Source of the DNA: Tubiluchus corallicola | Lineage: Eukaryota > Priapulida > Priapulimorpha > Priapulimorphida > Tubiluchidae | NCBI GenBank assembly: GCA_030141605.1 | Contig: JAQGDQ010002379.1 | Span: forward strand, 1-62,000 | Direction of reading: 5' to 3' | Length of the DNA stretch: 62,000 nt | Shown here: positions 1 through 12,600 of the stretch, piece by piece | How the letters are laid out: every line of letters starts with the position of its first letter | How positions within the stretch are numbered: position 1 is the first letter of the stretch | Notes under the pieces: generated by a model | Told to the model about the DNA's origin: nothing | Database searches by the model: none | The model's input: only the letters and a program-made list of their open reading frames with translations | Position numbers and translations under genes: made by a program

Positions 1-156
1 AAACTGCGCACAGTCTATACAGTAGAGTAATGCAAAGCTCAAATTGTCTTATAAAGGCATTGAATAACAGTGACGCATTTTACACTTCAGACATAAGAGA
101 CCAGTGGAGGAAAGTGTTAGGTAGAAATTATGAGTGACGATTCAGGCTGGACGTGT

Positions 157-159
157 GAT

Positions 160-213
<54 letters not shown>
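157..213. repeat. (TA)n microsatellite
   Basis: Uninterrupted TA dinucleotide run of about 28 units. It lies in what should be an MSH6 intron on the minus strand. No coding sequence is visible in 1-807. Confidence 0.95.
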
Positions 214-219
<6 letters not shown>

Positions 220-420
220 ACTGTTATTTTATCTATTTATGCATTAATTTGCACGTGTTGAGAGGGGGTGTTATAATTATTGTGGGTTATGTATTCAATG
301 ACCCTAGTTCGAAATAAAGAATGAAATCAAATCAGATACGACGGATGCGACGGATAGGTGGCTCAGGATAACTGTGTACTATTATGACGCAATCTCAGAT
401 ACAGCAGTGCTGTGTCGAGT

Positions 421-496
421 AAGTAGCTCACTCAGAAGAGCATGTGCCATTAAAGCACAAGTCTTGAGTTCGAATTCTAGATGACTCATAATTTCT
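421..496 (+). repeat. tRNA-derived SINE head
   Basis: A tRNA-like segment with an A-box-like stretch (TAGCTCACTCAGAAG) and a B-box-like stretch (CTTGAGTTCGAATTC) at the spacing seen in tRNA genes. It does not close into a clean acceptor stem, and an A-rich, T-rich tail follows. I read it as a degenerate tRNA-derived SINE inside MSH6 intron DNA and not as a functional tRNA gene. Confidence 0.55.
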
Positions 497-807
497 CAGT
501 GTCACAATAAAATTTATATGTAAAATATTTAATTTCTGCAATTGTTTGTGAATTTGTCTCCTAAGACACACAGATGAGTTTTATGGGACCTTTCAAACGA
601 ACAAACATAGAAAAATCAATTCCGTGATTGAAAATAAAATGAACAGAATCACTACTAGTGCAGGCCCATTGGAACAAGAAAAATCTGGCATTACATACAC
701 ACTGAAACTTGTGTCAGCAAACCTGCATCAGCATCAGCAAAAGTTTAATAATCAATGCAAAATGCCATAAAATTAAATAACTCACAAAAATATGAAACTG
801 ACATTAC

Positions 808-1955
808 CGTCAACATCCATATCCTCTTCCTCATCAGATGGGAGGGTGCAAACGACCAGATCGACTAAGCGCTCTTTGTTTGTTAACTGCGCAGCTTTTT
901 CAGCCTCCCTGGCCCCTCTACGCCAATTGAAATCGCTGCTGAAGAACTTGCCTCCCTTTTGCGCGCCTCTTGAATCGAGCCCAGTGAATCTACGTACATA
1001 CCTGGAATAGGAGGAACAAACAATAAACTATTCAACCTGCCTTACTGGGCTGTAATGATACACCTACTTGCCTCCCTTTTGTGCACCTCTTGAATCGAGC
1101 CCAGTGAATCTATGTACATACCTGGAATAGGAGGAACAAACAATAAACTATTCAACCTGCCTTACTGGGCTGTAATGATACACCTACTTGCCTCCCTTTT
1201 GCGCGCCTCTTGAGTCGAGCCCAGTGAATCTACGTACATACCTAGAGAATAGGAGGAACGAACAGTAAACAATTCAACCTGCCTTAACGGGTTGTAATGA
1301 TACACCTAGGGCACAATATGATACACGTTATGATATTTGTATGATACTAACCTTACAAAATGATACCAATGATACCAGACACACCCGAGTTAAAAACTCG
1401 TAATGAAAGATGTTACGATGCATCAATATATCGTTAAAAGCTTACTGCTATTGCTGATTTTTACTTGATGGAAGACCTACGCCCAGGGGCGGCTGAGCCA
1501 CGGGAGTAAGCCCACTTGCCTTTTCCAAGCGGGCAGTGCGGGAGCAGAACTTTGCCTTTCTGACGGAAAAATGTGTGGTTATCCACGATTACCCCGAAGA
1601 GTTTACAGGAACATAGGAAGAATATGTGACGGCAGAAGGCATTTGGGGTGTCTTAGATACGCCCTTATATATATGTCTTGTCATCATAACCTTGGTCACA
1701 GATATATGGGTAGACAAAATGTGCCCTTTTCGTAAATGCTGCCCCCGCACCTGTAATTTGCTACCTGAGCCCGTACCTAGGCCTAATAGTTCGGCCAATA
1801 GGACACACAATTATGTTCCACACAATTATAGGATAACGCATAACCAATAAGATTTCATCTGCAATGGTTCTTCTTGATTTCTATAAGTAACCAATTACAA
1901 CAATGTGTCACACACACACACGCATGCACGCACACACACGCACGCACGCATGCAG

Positions 1956-1986
<31 letters not shown>

Positions 1987-3194
1987 CACACACACACGAA
2001 ATAGCCACGTAACTCCGCTGAAGATTAACAAATTAGTGAAATGCTCACTTGGAAGACACCCACCCTCTGGTGGGTGGTTGGTCAAAAAACTGAACATGAA
2101 TCATAGAAGTTGGCTCTGTTTGATAATGAATGTTTCTGGTTGGATGGTTGTATACAAGACTCGGCCACCATGGATAACCTTCCATCTTTGCCCACACTAA
2201 ATCACCAGGCTGAAGTTCATCACCTATAATGCAATTTAAATGCACAGTAGGAAAATTTAAATCAAAAATGAGAATATTTACAAAAATTCTCAAAATTCCC
2301 CGAGGAGCATTTAAAACGTTCACTAGGTTTTCAAGACAAGAGGCAGTGTCACAAATTAAAGCTTTTGCACAATTTTTTTGCCGCGCTTTACAAAGATTTG
2401 CTCAACTAAAATCTTAAAAAGTTAGCAGCAATCAGTGTTGGAAGTACTTCGAGAATTAATCTTTGACTTACTCATGACTTGACATTGCTTCATTTTTTTG
2501 CTTCTTATGTTGGTTTCAGTTCTTGATTTATATGTAATTATTAGTTTTGTTTTTGATGAGTTTAAATTTTCCGTTTTGTTTGCTAATTTAAATTTTGTCT
2601 CTTCTCATTGCAAAATTTATTTACTGTTTCTAAATTTAAACTCATTTGAACTTGTTGCCTCATTTATTCTATTTTATTAAGTTGCTGATTATTTTCATTT
2701 GTACACACCTTACTTGACAGGTCACTTAATTTTCTTCACTTTGGATAGGGGTGCTTGACTTGGTGACCCTTGGTCTTTTCGCCACCCCGCCTCTTTTCCG
2801 TCTTTATTTTAGTTTTTAGCTTTTGTTTATGTTTATTTTGTAACATTCAGAGACAAATAATTAATAATACTTTTAATTAAAAAACTGTTACAGCAGTATA
2901 CCACATATTAGCTGTTCATTCCCAATGCTTTCATAATTATCAAACACTGGCTGTTTTTTACAGGAGCTGACTTTATGTTATAACAAAAATACCCAGTTCT
3001 TGTTGAACATCTGCTTCAGTCTCATTAGCAGTGCCCGACTTTTCTGAACTCCGGTTGCACTTCGACGAAGACTTGGGTTCCTCTGCAACTTTTTTAATCT
3101 TTGAACTGCTATTAGCTTTCTTTGCAGAAGCAGCAGAATTTGCTGGGGTAGGAGACTTCGTGAAATAGTTAAAAAGCGTATTTCCCTGAGGCAT
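808..3194 (-). CDS. MSH6: MSH6 mismatch-repair protein, N-terminal exons 1-3 (partial)
   Basis: MSH6 pairs with MSH2 in MutS-alpha, which recognises base mismatches in the nucleus. Three exons are visible: 3194-2993, 2223-2049 and 1001-808, with phases 1, 2 and 1 matching across GT..AG introns. The start at 3194 is chosen because it gives an N-terminus with a PIP-box-like motif (NTLFNYF) followed by a Ser/Lys-rich linker, as expected for PCNA binding in this family. Exon 2 encodes a PWWP domain ([20 protein letters not shown], then [16 protein letters not shown]). Exon 3 carries the conserved AQKGGKFF block and ends in an acidic run ([10 protein letters not shown]). About 190 codons are present; the MutS core lies beyond the left edge. 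The glutamine of a canonical PIP box is one residue too far upstream, so the motif is slightly irregular. Confidence 0.9.
947..1308. repeat. 120-bp tandem triplication covering MSH6 exon 3 start
   Basis: Three head-to-tail units start at 947, 1067 and 1187 with a period of exactly 120 bp. Each contains about 55 bp from the 5' end of MSH6 exon 3, its splice acceptor (on the minus strand), and upstream intron. Only the copy at 947-1066 is continuous with the rest of exon 3. The other two sit inside intron 2 as partial pseudo-exons that keep the acceptor. Confidence 0.9.
1908..1999. repeat. (CA)n/(CGCA)n microsatellite
   Basis: Mixed CA and CGCA runs in MSH6 intron 2. Long open frames across it on both strands (poly His/Thr, poly Cys/Val) are repeat artefacts. 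Confidence 0.95.
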
Positions 3195-5377
3195 GTTCGT
3201 CTTCAAGGATCGAATCTGAAAAGATGAATATTATCACAAGTTTTCTGAAATAGGTAGAATATTTTTCAATATAAAACTTTTGTTGTTAAAAACATTTAAC
3301 ACGGAATGTAATTGTAATTGGATAATTTGTATCATTTATACTGTTTTTATTTGTATATTTTTCTTATTTCTTTTTGTTATTTGCAGCATCACCGTTAATT
3401 TTTAATATGACTAATCTACTTATAAGAAAGGGCAGGAGACTAGATGACCCTATGGTCCTTCCCTGCCCTGCTCCATGATTATAATTACTTGATATTTAAA
3501 AAACTTTTGATGTTAAACTAATTGGAGAAAATAAATGTTCTATGTTTATGTAATAGTGATGGGCGATTTTGAAATTTCCTAATTTGATTACAATTTTGTT
3601 CTTGTAATTCGATATCACGATTGTAATTTTCCAGTGTTTTAGCCATATTTTTCAAACATTGTGGCACTGAAATATATCCTATAAACTTTTTCATATCTTT
3701 TACCGCTGTCTGCCATTTTCGTACTCCTAAACTATTTTTATAGACCTGTACATTCATTAACTATTCTATTACTATGTCACTACACAAGTCATGTAGAAAC
3801 AAATAAGGATCCCCAGTTTGCGACACTGTGACTGCAATTCTGCGCATTGTGGGAGGTGAGAAGAACGAAAAAATGCAATAATTCAGTTTATTCGAGCTAA
3901 AACCCTGCCTTTCAGTAAGCGTGTAATGTGTACATTTTGTTCTCGATTAACTGAATTACTGCACATCGATTTATACTTGGTTGTAATAACAATTTATCTA
4001 TTAATCGTCCATCACTAAATTGTAATACTAATTTGATGATTTTAATAAGTGCATAATCAAAACTCTTATTAGACCACACATAGAATACGTTAATGTTGCT
4101 TGGAGAAGTTCATAGGAGATGCTTAAGTCATAGAAAATGTTCAACAAAGGGCTACCAAGCTGGTTCCATCATTCAGTGACAGACTACAGAAGTAGAAACT
4201 ACTACTATTAAAAAGACTAAGAAAATTAAGCATTCAATCTTTACAAAATAGACGTCAACGAAGTGACATGATTCAGGTTTTTCCAATTATCAATAAAATC
4301 GATGTTTTGTATGAGTCATCCTTCTTTTCTTGAGGAATTCAGCAATTACCAGAGGTCATCCTTGTAAATTCTACAAACCCAGAGCCAGACTGTTTGTAAG
4401 AAGTACTCCTTCAGCAATCGAGTACTCAACTATTGGAATGGTTTAAGCAGCAAAACTATAGCATCTAAGCCAATAAATGAATTCAAAAGAAAGTTAGAAC
4501 AAGGGTGGAATCTGAAAAATTCCTTATACCGTACACTAAATGCCAGCAAAGAACAGGCATTACAGGTGATCCATGGATCTACTTCTAGCCTTAACATTAG
4601 ATATGGATAACTGTTTCAACTTTTTTATTTCTTTCTGTACTTTTTGCAGACACATCGAATTTCGGTTAATTTCTCTCAAGATAAGTATCTAAAGCAGTGA
4701 CGGTAAGCAAATATTTGTGTTCAAATAAATATTCTAACTTTTTTTCATTCGGTTTGATCCAAGTTAAGTTTTTTTTAATTATTCGGTTCGAATTCCCTGA
4801 CTAGCATTACAAGAGCTTGTAATACTATTAGTACATTTATAGTATACACTAAAATTAGCAAGTGCTTGTAGAAATGCCGCACGTTCAAGTTTTCCTGTGC
4901 ATTTACGTGCACAAAAGGGAGTTAAGATATATATCGGCTGCTAGAGCATAGCTGAGCCTATCGGTATAGTTTCCAAAGTTGAGATGTTTGCTCGCTGCAT
5001 AATTGTTATGTATGACAACTCACCTACCAATCTCTAAGTCTCATGTACAATGATATGAGCTTAATCTGGAGTTTACAAGTTGACCAGAATCAGAACAGAA
5101 GTTCACGACTGTAACAAATATTAAGTTTGTTTAAAGTTTCTTTTCTTATAAAGTAACAATCGATGAATCTACTAAACGCGCTATGTTTGTGGCGGGAACT
5201 TTCCGGAAGTACAGCAGCAGGGTAACGGATGTTGATACACTCGAAACACGTGATCTTTCGCTATTTACAAAGTTCACTTGCGGATGCAGAAGTGTGATCA
5301 ACTTTTCAAATTTACCATTAGATAAGAATAATTTTAGGTTTGTCATATGAATGCCTGGTATACCATAACAAGAGGCT
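3195..5377. other. Divergent intergenic interval between MSH6 and the PSTPIP-like gene
   Basis: AT-rich DNA separating two genes transcribed away from each other. It must hold both promoters, but I see no convincing TATA box or CpG-rich block. A LINE fragment occupies about 4056-4617. The hairpin-like segment at 3428-3474 (GGGCAGGAG... CCTGCCC) resembles non-LTR 3'-UTR sequence, though I cannot assign it. Confidence 0.6.
4056..4617 (+). mobile_element. LINE reverse-transcriptase C-terminal fragment
   Basis: Conceptual translation with several stops and frameshifts gives the typical end of non-LTR ORF2: LIRPHIEYVNVAW, then a region rich in basic and leucine residues, then YWNGLSS...INEFKRKLE. 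It is a dead 5'-truncated copy, probably CR1/Jockey-like by these motifs. Clade assignment would need a search. Confidence 0.75.
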
Positions 5378-6613
5378 ATGAAAGAATTTCGAGATTGTTT
5401 TTGGGTGAGTTTTATACTCTGTTTTGTAAACCTGTTTATGTTACTGCTGCTTTGGTACTTGTACTGGTAGTTATAAATAAATAACAACTTATACTAGTCT
5501 ACTGCTTTTCTACTTTTTACGTATTATTAATTATAGCAGTTATACTGCTTATAGTCTGCTAGTATAGTGACGCAGTGAGTTAGGTTTTATAGTGGGTTAC
5601 TTTGGTAGTCATTTCTATTCAAAAGTTTTTCCTAGTACAAAAGCAGCGGACTAGAAATGAAAACTGCATAGTGAACTGGTGTGCTGTTTTGGTCTGTTTT
5701 GTAGGTATTTGTAATTTTGCACAGCCTACTGCTTTCTTTTCTTGTAGTGATGCATAATAAAAGAAATAGAAATATCCCCAAGCTCTGCAAGGTAGGGACG
5801 CCATACCCTACTCCGGATGCAACATGTGGTGGAGTACCTTAGCACAACAAAAACTTTGATTCTCAGGATGTAGTTGTTGTATTACTTTCAAACCAACACT
5901 GTAAATTAGACTAATTAGATTAAATTAAACTAGATTGCACTCATTGCCAATAAGTGACTGGCGTAATGTGAAGCGTAATGTAGTACGTGATACGTACGGT
6001 TAGTTATATCGCAAAATGATTGATTTGAAATGTTCTGTAACAAATTTCAGGAAGCTGATTTTTGCAGTACACTAGGTTTTGATACTGTATTAAAAAGAGC
6101 AAAAGATGGTTACCAAGTGGGAAAAGATTTTCTGGAATTTGTAAAGCAAAGGTAGGCAACTAAAATAGCCAGCTTTTGTTCACATTTGATATCCTGCAAT
6201 GAATGAATCACCGCTTTATCCTAGCAGTGCTTTATAACCATAACATGTAATACTCTAATTCTAATTCTAATTCTATTTAATATGTTCACTTGAGTTTGCC
6301 ACTATTTTCAATTAATACATTATGAACAAGTATGTTACACTCTTACCCTTAAGTATCTCCACTAATGTTGCTTAATAGTCTATGTTACTAAATCCAACAG
6401 TAAGGTATATAAGTAAATGGATCCCCTAAACACTGGGGCAATATCATATCAGTTAACTTAACAATAATTTTCTAAATGTGATATTATGATCTAGAGTAAT
6501 TCTATCTCTAAATAGGCCTGTATCCGAAGATATTGAATAAATCCTTTAGGATTATAATCATACATTCTATGTTTACAAAGAGGAGTTTACCCACATGTAG
6601 GTAGGTGTGAGGT

Positions 6614-6673
<60 letters not shown>

Positions 6674-9600
6674 TGTGCATGCTTGCGTGAGTGCATGCCT
6701 GTGTGCTTAGCATTGTCTGTGTGGTTATGTAGAATTCTACGTTTAACTGTGTATAAATACTAACTAGTTTTAATTATATCAGTTTATTGTTCAGTCATCC
6801 ATCTTATTAATAGTCGGCTCACTAGTAAATATGGCTGACTTGATAACTTGCGTTCATTCGCCACCCTGTCACTTATGTATAGTAATAAAAATTAATATTA
6901 TTATATTATATTTTGTTTCCATTCTTTTGACATTGTACTAATATTTTTTTACTAACAGGTGAAAAGTAAGCGAATTCTAATTCTAATTCTATTAGCTTTT
7001 TAAATGTGAATGTATAAACTACGACTGCCCTGTTAAAGTAAATATCAAACTTTGATAATGTACGCTATGCACTGAAAACTACAGAGGAGGAAATATGACT
7101 TCGCACTCCCATGCTATGCAAACATAAAACGAGTACCTATTAGTAGTTTCATGGCAAATATTTCCAAGTTTGTCAAGTGGTAGAATTACAAGTTGAAACA
7201 AACAGAATGTACGCATATCACTGCAATGCATTACACAGCATGTGCTGCTACTGTACTTTCAGAAATTTTTTGCCCACAACGAATTTGTTTGAAGGTTTGG
7301 GCTGCACTTCTGTCGGATGCATTTTAGTTTTGTTTTATGCTTTTTCATCCTTCCGGTATTCTTTTTTTCGTAACATTTGGCATAAACTTCTAGTGGTTAA
7401 TATTTCGCTTTGTTTTTCTATCTTTCAGGGCACAGCTAGAAGAAGCTTACAGCAAGGCACTTGTGAAACTAGCCAAGTGCTCTCTTGGTCAAAATGAATT
7501 TGGGTAAACAGTTAATTAATCCTCTTGTTAATTAGTTTCAGTCTTGGTAGAGATTGTCTGCATTTTGCTCAGTCAATAGGGCTAAACTCTAAATTAAAAA
7601 AAGACTGCTTCACTGTTTATAACTGGAACCCAGAGCTGCGCCGTTTCAGCTGAGCTCCAGCCGGTTTATTTCTACAGTGACCTAGCCGATAAGAAACCCA
7701 GCTTTAGTCGCGTCAGCTGCACGGTGATGGGAGTCGAGCTAGCCGACATTTTTGCTGGCTGAAAAGGGTTTCGCTCTTGCAGCAATCACGTGACATTGTA
7801 AATCACTGGTTGAAATGTGGCAAACATATTGGGGATTTGCGGTCAGATTGTGCACGTGCTGGCCGAAAGACTAAACTTTAGAAATTTTTTAACGAGAAAG
7901 CTGGTCAATTCGAAATTACATACACAAATAGACAACGTTAGTCGCACGTATGGGATCATTTTGGTGTTTTGGTATACATTCGATAGTAACCAAGATAAGC
8001 CTCGTCAAGAGTTGGATTTAAATTATAATTATTTGCAATAAATCCATTGCTTTTTTATGATAATAAAAAATTGATCTCTAATGCATTATTTGAATTTGTA
8101 TATCAGTTCTTTCTATGTATAAGCACCACGGATTATTTTAAAAATTTAGCTCATAATTTAACAGTTAAAGGACAAGAAAAGGTACCTGAAGTGGTTTCAG
8201 AAAAATCGCCTTAAAAAGTTATATTACTTTATAGCAATTTTATCCATGTATCGTACTCGTGTTGAAAGGATTTTCTATTTGTTTCCATTTTACATCTCCC
8301 TCAATATTGTTTCGAAGTCGCAATTACATAACGTCACTATGCAAACGTAAATCAGGGGAAGAAAAGGCCATGTTAAATTATTTCCCAAAAACTTTCTATG
8401 CAAATCTGTATTACTTACCTTTTTGCTTACCCACTGGAAGGATTTATGTAACTAGAAAAGAGATTATTATTTATTTAAAATGTTTTCACCAATTGGTAAA
8501 ATGTTACTGAATCACTCTCCAGGGTGCACCACTCACTAACAAAAAACGTATTTTTCATCTTATTAAAAAGATACAGTAATTTAAAATTTTACTCAATTAG
8601 TGACGTGTGCGCTACGAATGCTGTGATTATTTTTTCAAAGTTTATACATTGTTATCTAAACTTGTTTCAAACGACTTATCGTCAAAATGGCTGTGTCTAA
8701 CGGTCATCACGGGAGTTTAAGTTCACAGGTTTTATACAGAGTGACTGCCACGTCTTGTATGCCAAAAGGCAGTATGTAAGTGGTATAAAATTTCAAGAGG
8801 AATTTTAAAGCTTAATGTTCATGGAGGGTTTTCTTGTGTTTTAACTAATAATTTATCATTTGTTAGTAGTTAACAAGAATTCGTAGCTTAAACCGGCTGA
8901 TTTTTTCTGCTGATGTAGTAGCAACTGTTTCAACCTTAGCCAAGCTAGCTAATTTATTGTGTGAGTCAACTGATGTAGTAGCAACTGATTCAACCTCAGC
9001 CAAGCTAGCTGATTTACCGTGTGAGTCAGCTGATGTAGTAGCAACTGACTCAGCCTCAGCCAAGCTAGCTGACTTACTGTGTGAGTCAGCTGATGTAGTA
9101 GCAACTGACTCAGCCTAAGCCAAGCTAGCTGATTTATTGTGTGAGTCAGCTGATGTAGTAGCAACTGATTCAGCCTCAGCCAAGCTAGCTGATTTACTGT
9201 GTGAGTCAGCTGATGTAGTAGCAACTGGCACATCTTCAACCTTTACTTATAATGATAATATCCCTCGGTACTAATTATCCATATCCTGAACAGTTGAAGT
9301 TCTTAAAGTTGAGTGAAAACACAGTCATAAAAGCGCCTAGTAATTACCGTACGTCTATTTTATCTGACGTTAATTTTTTTGATGAAAATTTTCCGTATAA
9401 TTTTTATAATTATACTGTTATTACAGTAGATGAATTTCATCTTCTGCTTGTTGAATTAGCTAAACTGTGTGTTTTTTCCAGTACGCTTCGCATGGGACTT
9501 GATTCATTAAGAACAGAAACAGAAAATATCGGTTACGCTCATAATGAGGTTGCTGTCAAGTATTATGAAGAACATGCCAAAATTTCTGTGTTTCTAGAAG

Positions 9601-12600
9601 ATCAGAGAAACAAGAGAAAGCAGGTTAAATCTTTTGTATTTAGATTCTTTTAAATATATAGAGTTATTTCCAGTCCGAAAGAAGTATGTATTAAGTTTAT
9701 ACATTTATGGAACTTACTACCCATTGAATTAAAACAAATAGAATCTCTCCACCACTTTAAAAAGAAATTAAAAGAATATCAATATAACAGGTTTCAACTT
9801 CCACATTGTGCATCTGATACTAATTACACAGACTCAACTTTCATCTACCCCCGCCCCTGACTCCATAAAATGATTAAAAATAAAACATTTTTAAGAAATT
9901 ATGTAATGTAATACGTGTTATGTTAGTTTTGTAATGTCAAATGTATAAATAGTGTAAATGTAATGAGTGAAATTTATGTAATGTAAAGCATGTTTCTGTT
10001 AATTGTGTCATGTCAAATGTATATGTAGTGTAAAATATGTCATGTAAAATTTAATGTACTTTTGTAATATTGTTTTATAAAAATATTTTAGTATGGTGTT
10101 TGTAAATATGTTCATTTGTATATAATTAGGCCTTAGTTTTGCACTTTGTTTTTTTTAAATATGCATTGGACGCATTTGTCTTGAACAGTGTTGTTATTTT
10201 AACATTACGCTGATCCTTACTCAATTTTATTATAATAAAGAATTAATATATATATATATAAGTGTGTTGACACAATTAATGTTTTACTTTGAACTTGTCA
10301 TAAACAGATAGCTGTTAATGATCTAACAATCGTGTTTGGTTTTAATTCAAGATAACCTCTTCTCTTCTTGCTATATTAATTGTTGTCTATAACTGAGTAA
10401 TTGTTCATTGGTACTGGTCTTACCGCAGGTTGAAGAAACCGTGAAAAAGTATCAAACAGCGAAAAAGAATCACCATAAGAAAACAATGGATGTAAGTAGG
10501 TACAGCACAGTGGTGAATTAATGTACATTTTTACTTCGTGTTGTTGAATCATCTGGTTGTTATCATCATGGTAAAAGGGACTATAGCGAAATTTACGGAA
10601 CAATACCAGAAGCAGAAAATATTTGTGATTAATTTATAGAGACTGACTTTTGACATGGCTTCATAGTTCAAAGATGGCAGCTGAAACATTGCTTAGGAAA
10701 AATAAACTATTTAACCTTTGTTGTGCACTTTTTCTTATTACCTCATCTTTAGGCTGTTGAATTGTTCTTACTCTAGTTTCTAATTAAACTATTAATCTTC
10801 CTTGAAAATAACTATTTGGTCTGATATGCTACCTTTTAGTTTTTAAATTATTCATTTAGTTGAAGAAATCGTATGAAAACAAGTGCAGGGAAGCTGATGC
10901 AGCAGAGCTGGACTATGAAGTGAAGAAAGACATCATGCCACAAAAAGACAAGGAAAAGGTTTGAATGTAAAATACCTGTAAAGAAATGATTAGGCTTGTT
11001 TGTGTTTTTGTTTTTGTTTACTTCTTGCAATGCACGATACATTTGTTTATACAAGTCTAACTTTGTTTAATTCACGTATAAGCTCTGCATGTTATGGTTT
11101 ACTCACACTCTTATAGTCTCATGGTGCTTGACTCTTTTCAGTTTTGTTAATAATAATATATTAACCATTTGCATGAATTCGTTTCAGTTGTTCCAGAAAA
11201 AGGACAAGCTGATTACTGCTGCCAGTTTGGCAGGTGGGAAAACTAGTTCATTTTTGTTACAATTGTTGCTGTCGCTTAAAAAAGAGTTTATACTCAGTGT
11301 CCAAAAATTTGAAAATGCCCAATTTTTCTAATAAACATCTGTTAGAATGTTTAGTCTAATCCTGGGGTGTGCAAATTATCTGACTAGCCAGGCCACATTA
11401 AACTTTCCCGCAATTCCTGCGGGCCACAGGCAGCTTGATTAGGGAGCCAAGTACAGAAAGGCCTAATAACGAATTTTTTTGCATCCGACCTGCGCACATC
11501 ATTACAACTACACTCAAGAAACTATTTTAGAAGTTGTTAAAATTTATATTACAAACCATATATTTCTACTTTCAGGACAGATAGTGGTAATTTCATTACA
11601 ATGCATATTAGTAATGTATATCACACAGTCTGTGTAGTACAGTGACATTAAGCTACAACCATCTTGTAAGGGTTAATGGCATCCGATCTAGTAGAAAAAA
11701 CTACCCGCACTATCTTTGGGATCGTGGCACAGACTTCACCTGGATACACTCAATTAATCGCCCAGGCCGCACTTTCATTAGGTTGACAAATCTCTTGCAT
11801 TTCCATTGCATTTGTGGCTGTTTAAAATTCATTTCATTTATTTCTTATAGCATTCACACTCTACGTAAGCTTGCACTTAAAAATAAAATAAAACTCGCAG
11901 TGTAATTGTTGAGAAATTTCTGAGCTGAAAATGTTTTTTTGTTTTTTATATCATGATAGAGTAACATGAGACCTGGTGCTAATTTTCTATCTAATGTAAT
12001 TGACAGTTTGTTATTGTTATTTTAGATAAGGCATATCAAGATGCAGTCACGGTACTTGAACAAACAAGAATTCACTGGGAAGAAGAAACAGAAATAGCTC
12101 TTGAGGTACGTCCTCCTCTCCTATTATTACCAGATATAGAATCACCTAGCATCAGTTTAATTCAGCGTTAAAGTTGTTATATAGGTTTTACACGTCATAT
12201 GTAGACACAGGAAAGTTCAAATGTGACTTAGGTAAGTCAAATGTAGAAATAGGAGTTTTGAATATGTTTTGGTAACTCAAATGTGACTTAGGTAAGTCAA
12301 ATGTAGATGCATTACTTTGAATAAATAGGTAATTAGCTCATTTGAGTGCAAATTGCAAAAAGATAAACCAAAGATAGTCGTCACCTCTTTCATAACTTTG
12401 AAAAATGTGTTTTTTATCCCTTCCCAAAGAACAGTGAATCACTAATTAGTTTTTTAAGTAATGCATTAGCACCGCATTAATGAATTAGTTTCTCTCAAAA
12501 AACATTGTTTATTTTAAGAATGTATTGTTTTCTCTAACAGTTCCAATGGTATGTAAAGTTTACAGAATATTAGTGAACTATTAGTAGACCTATAAAGTTC

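Noticed and set aside
3195-3206. Upstream start for MSH6
   Set aside because: The codon is TTG; the ATG at 3194 puts the PIP-box-like motif at the N-terminus as in the family.
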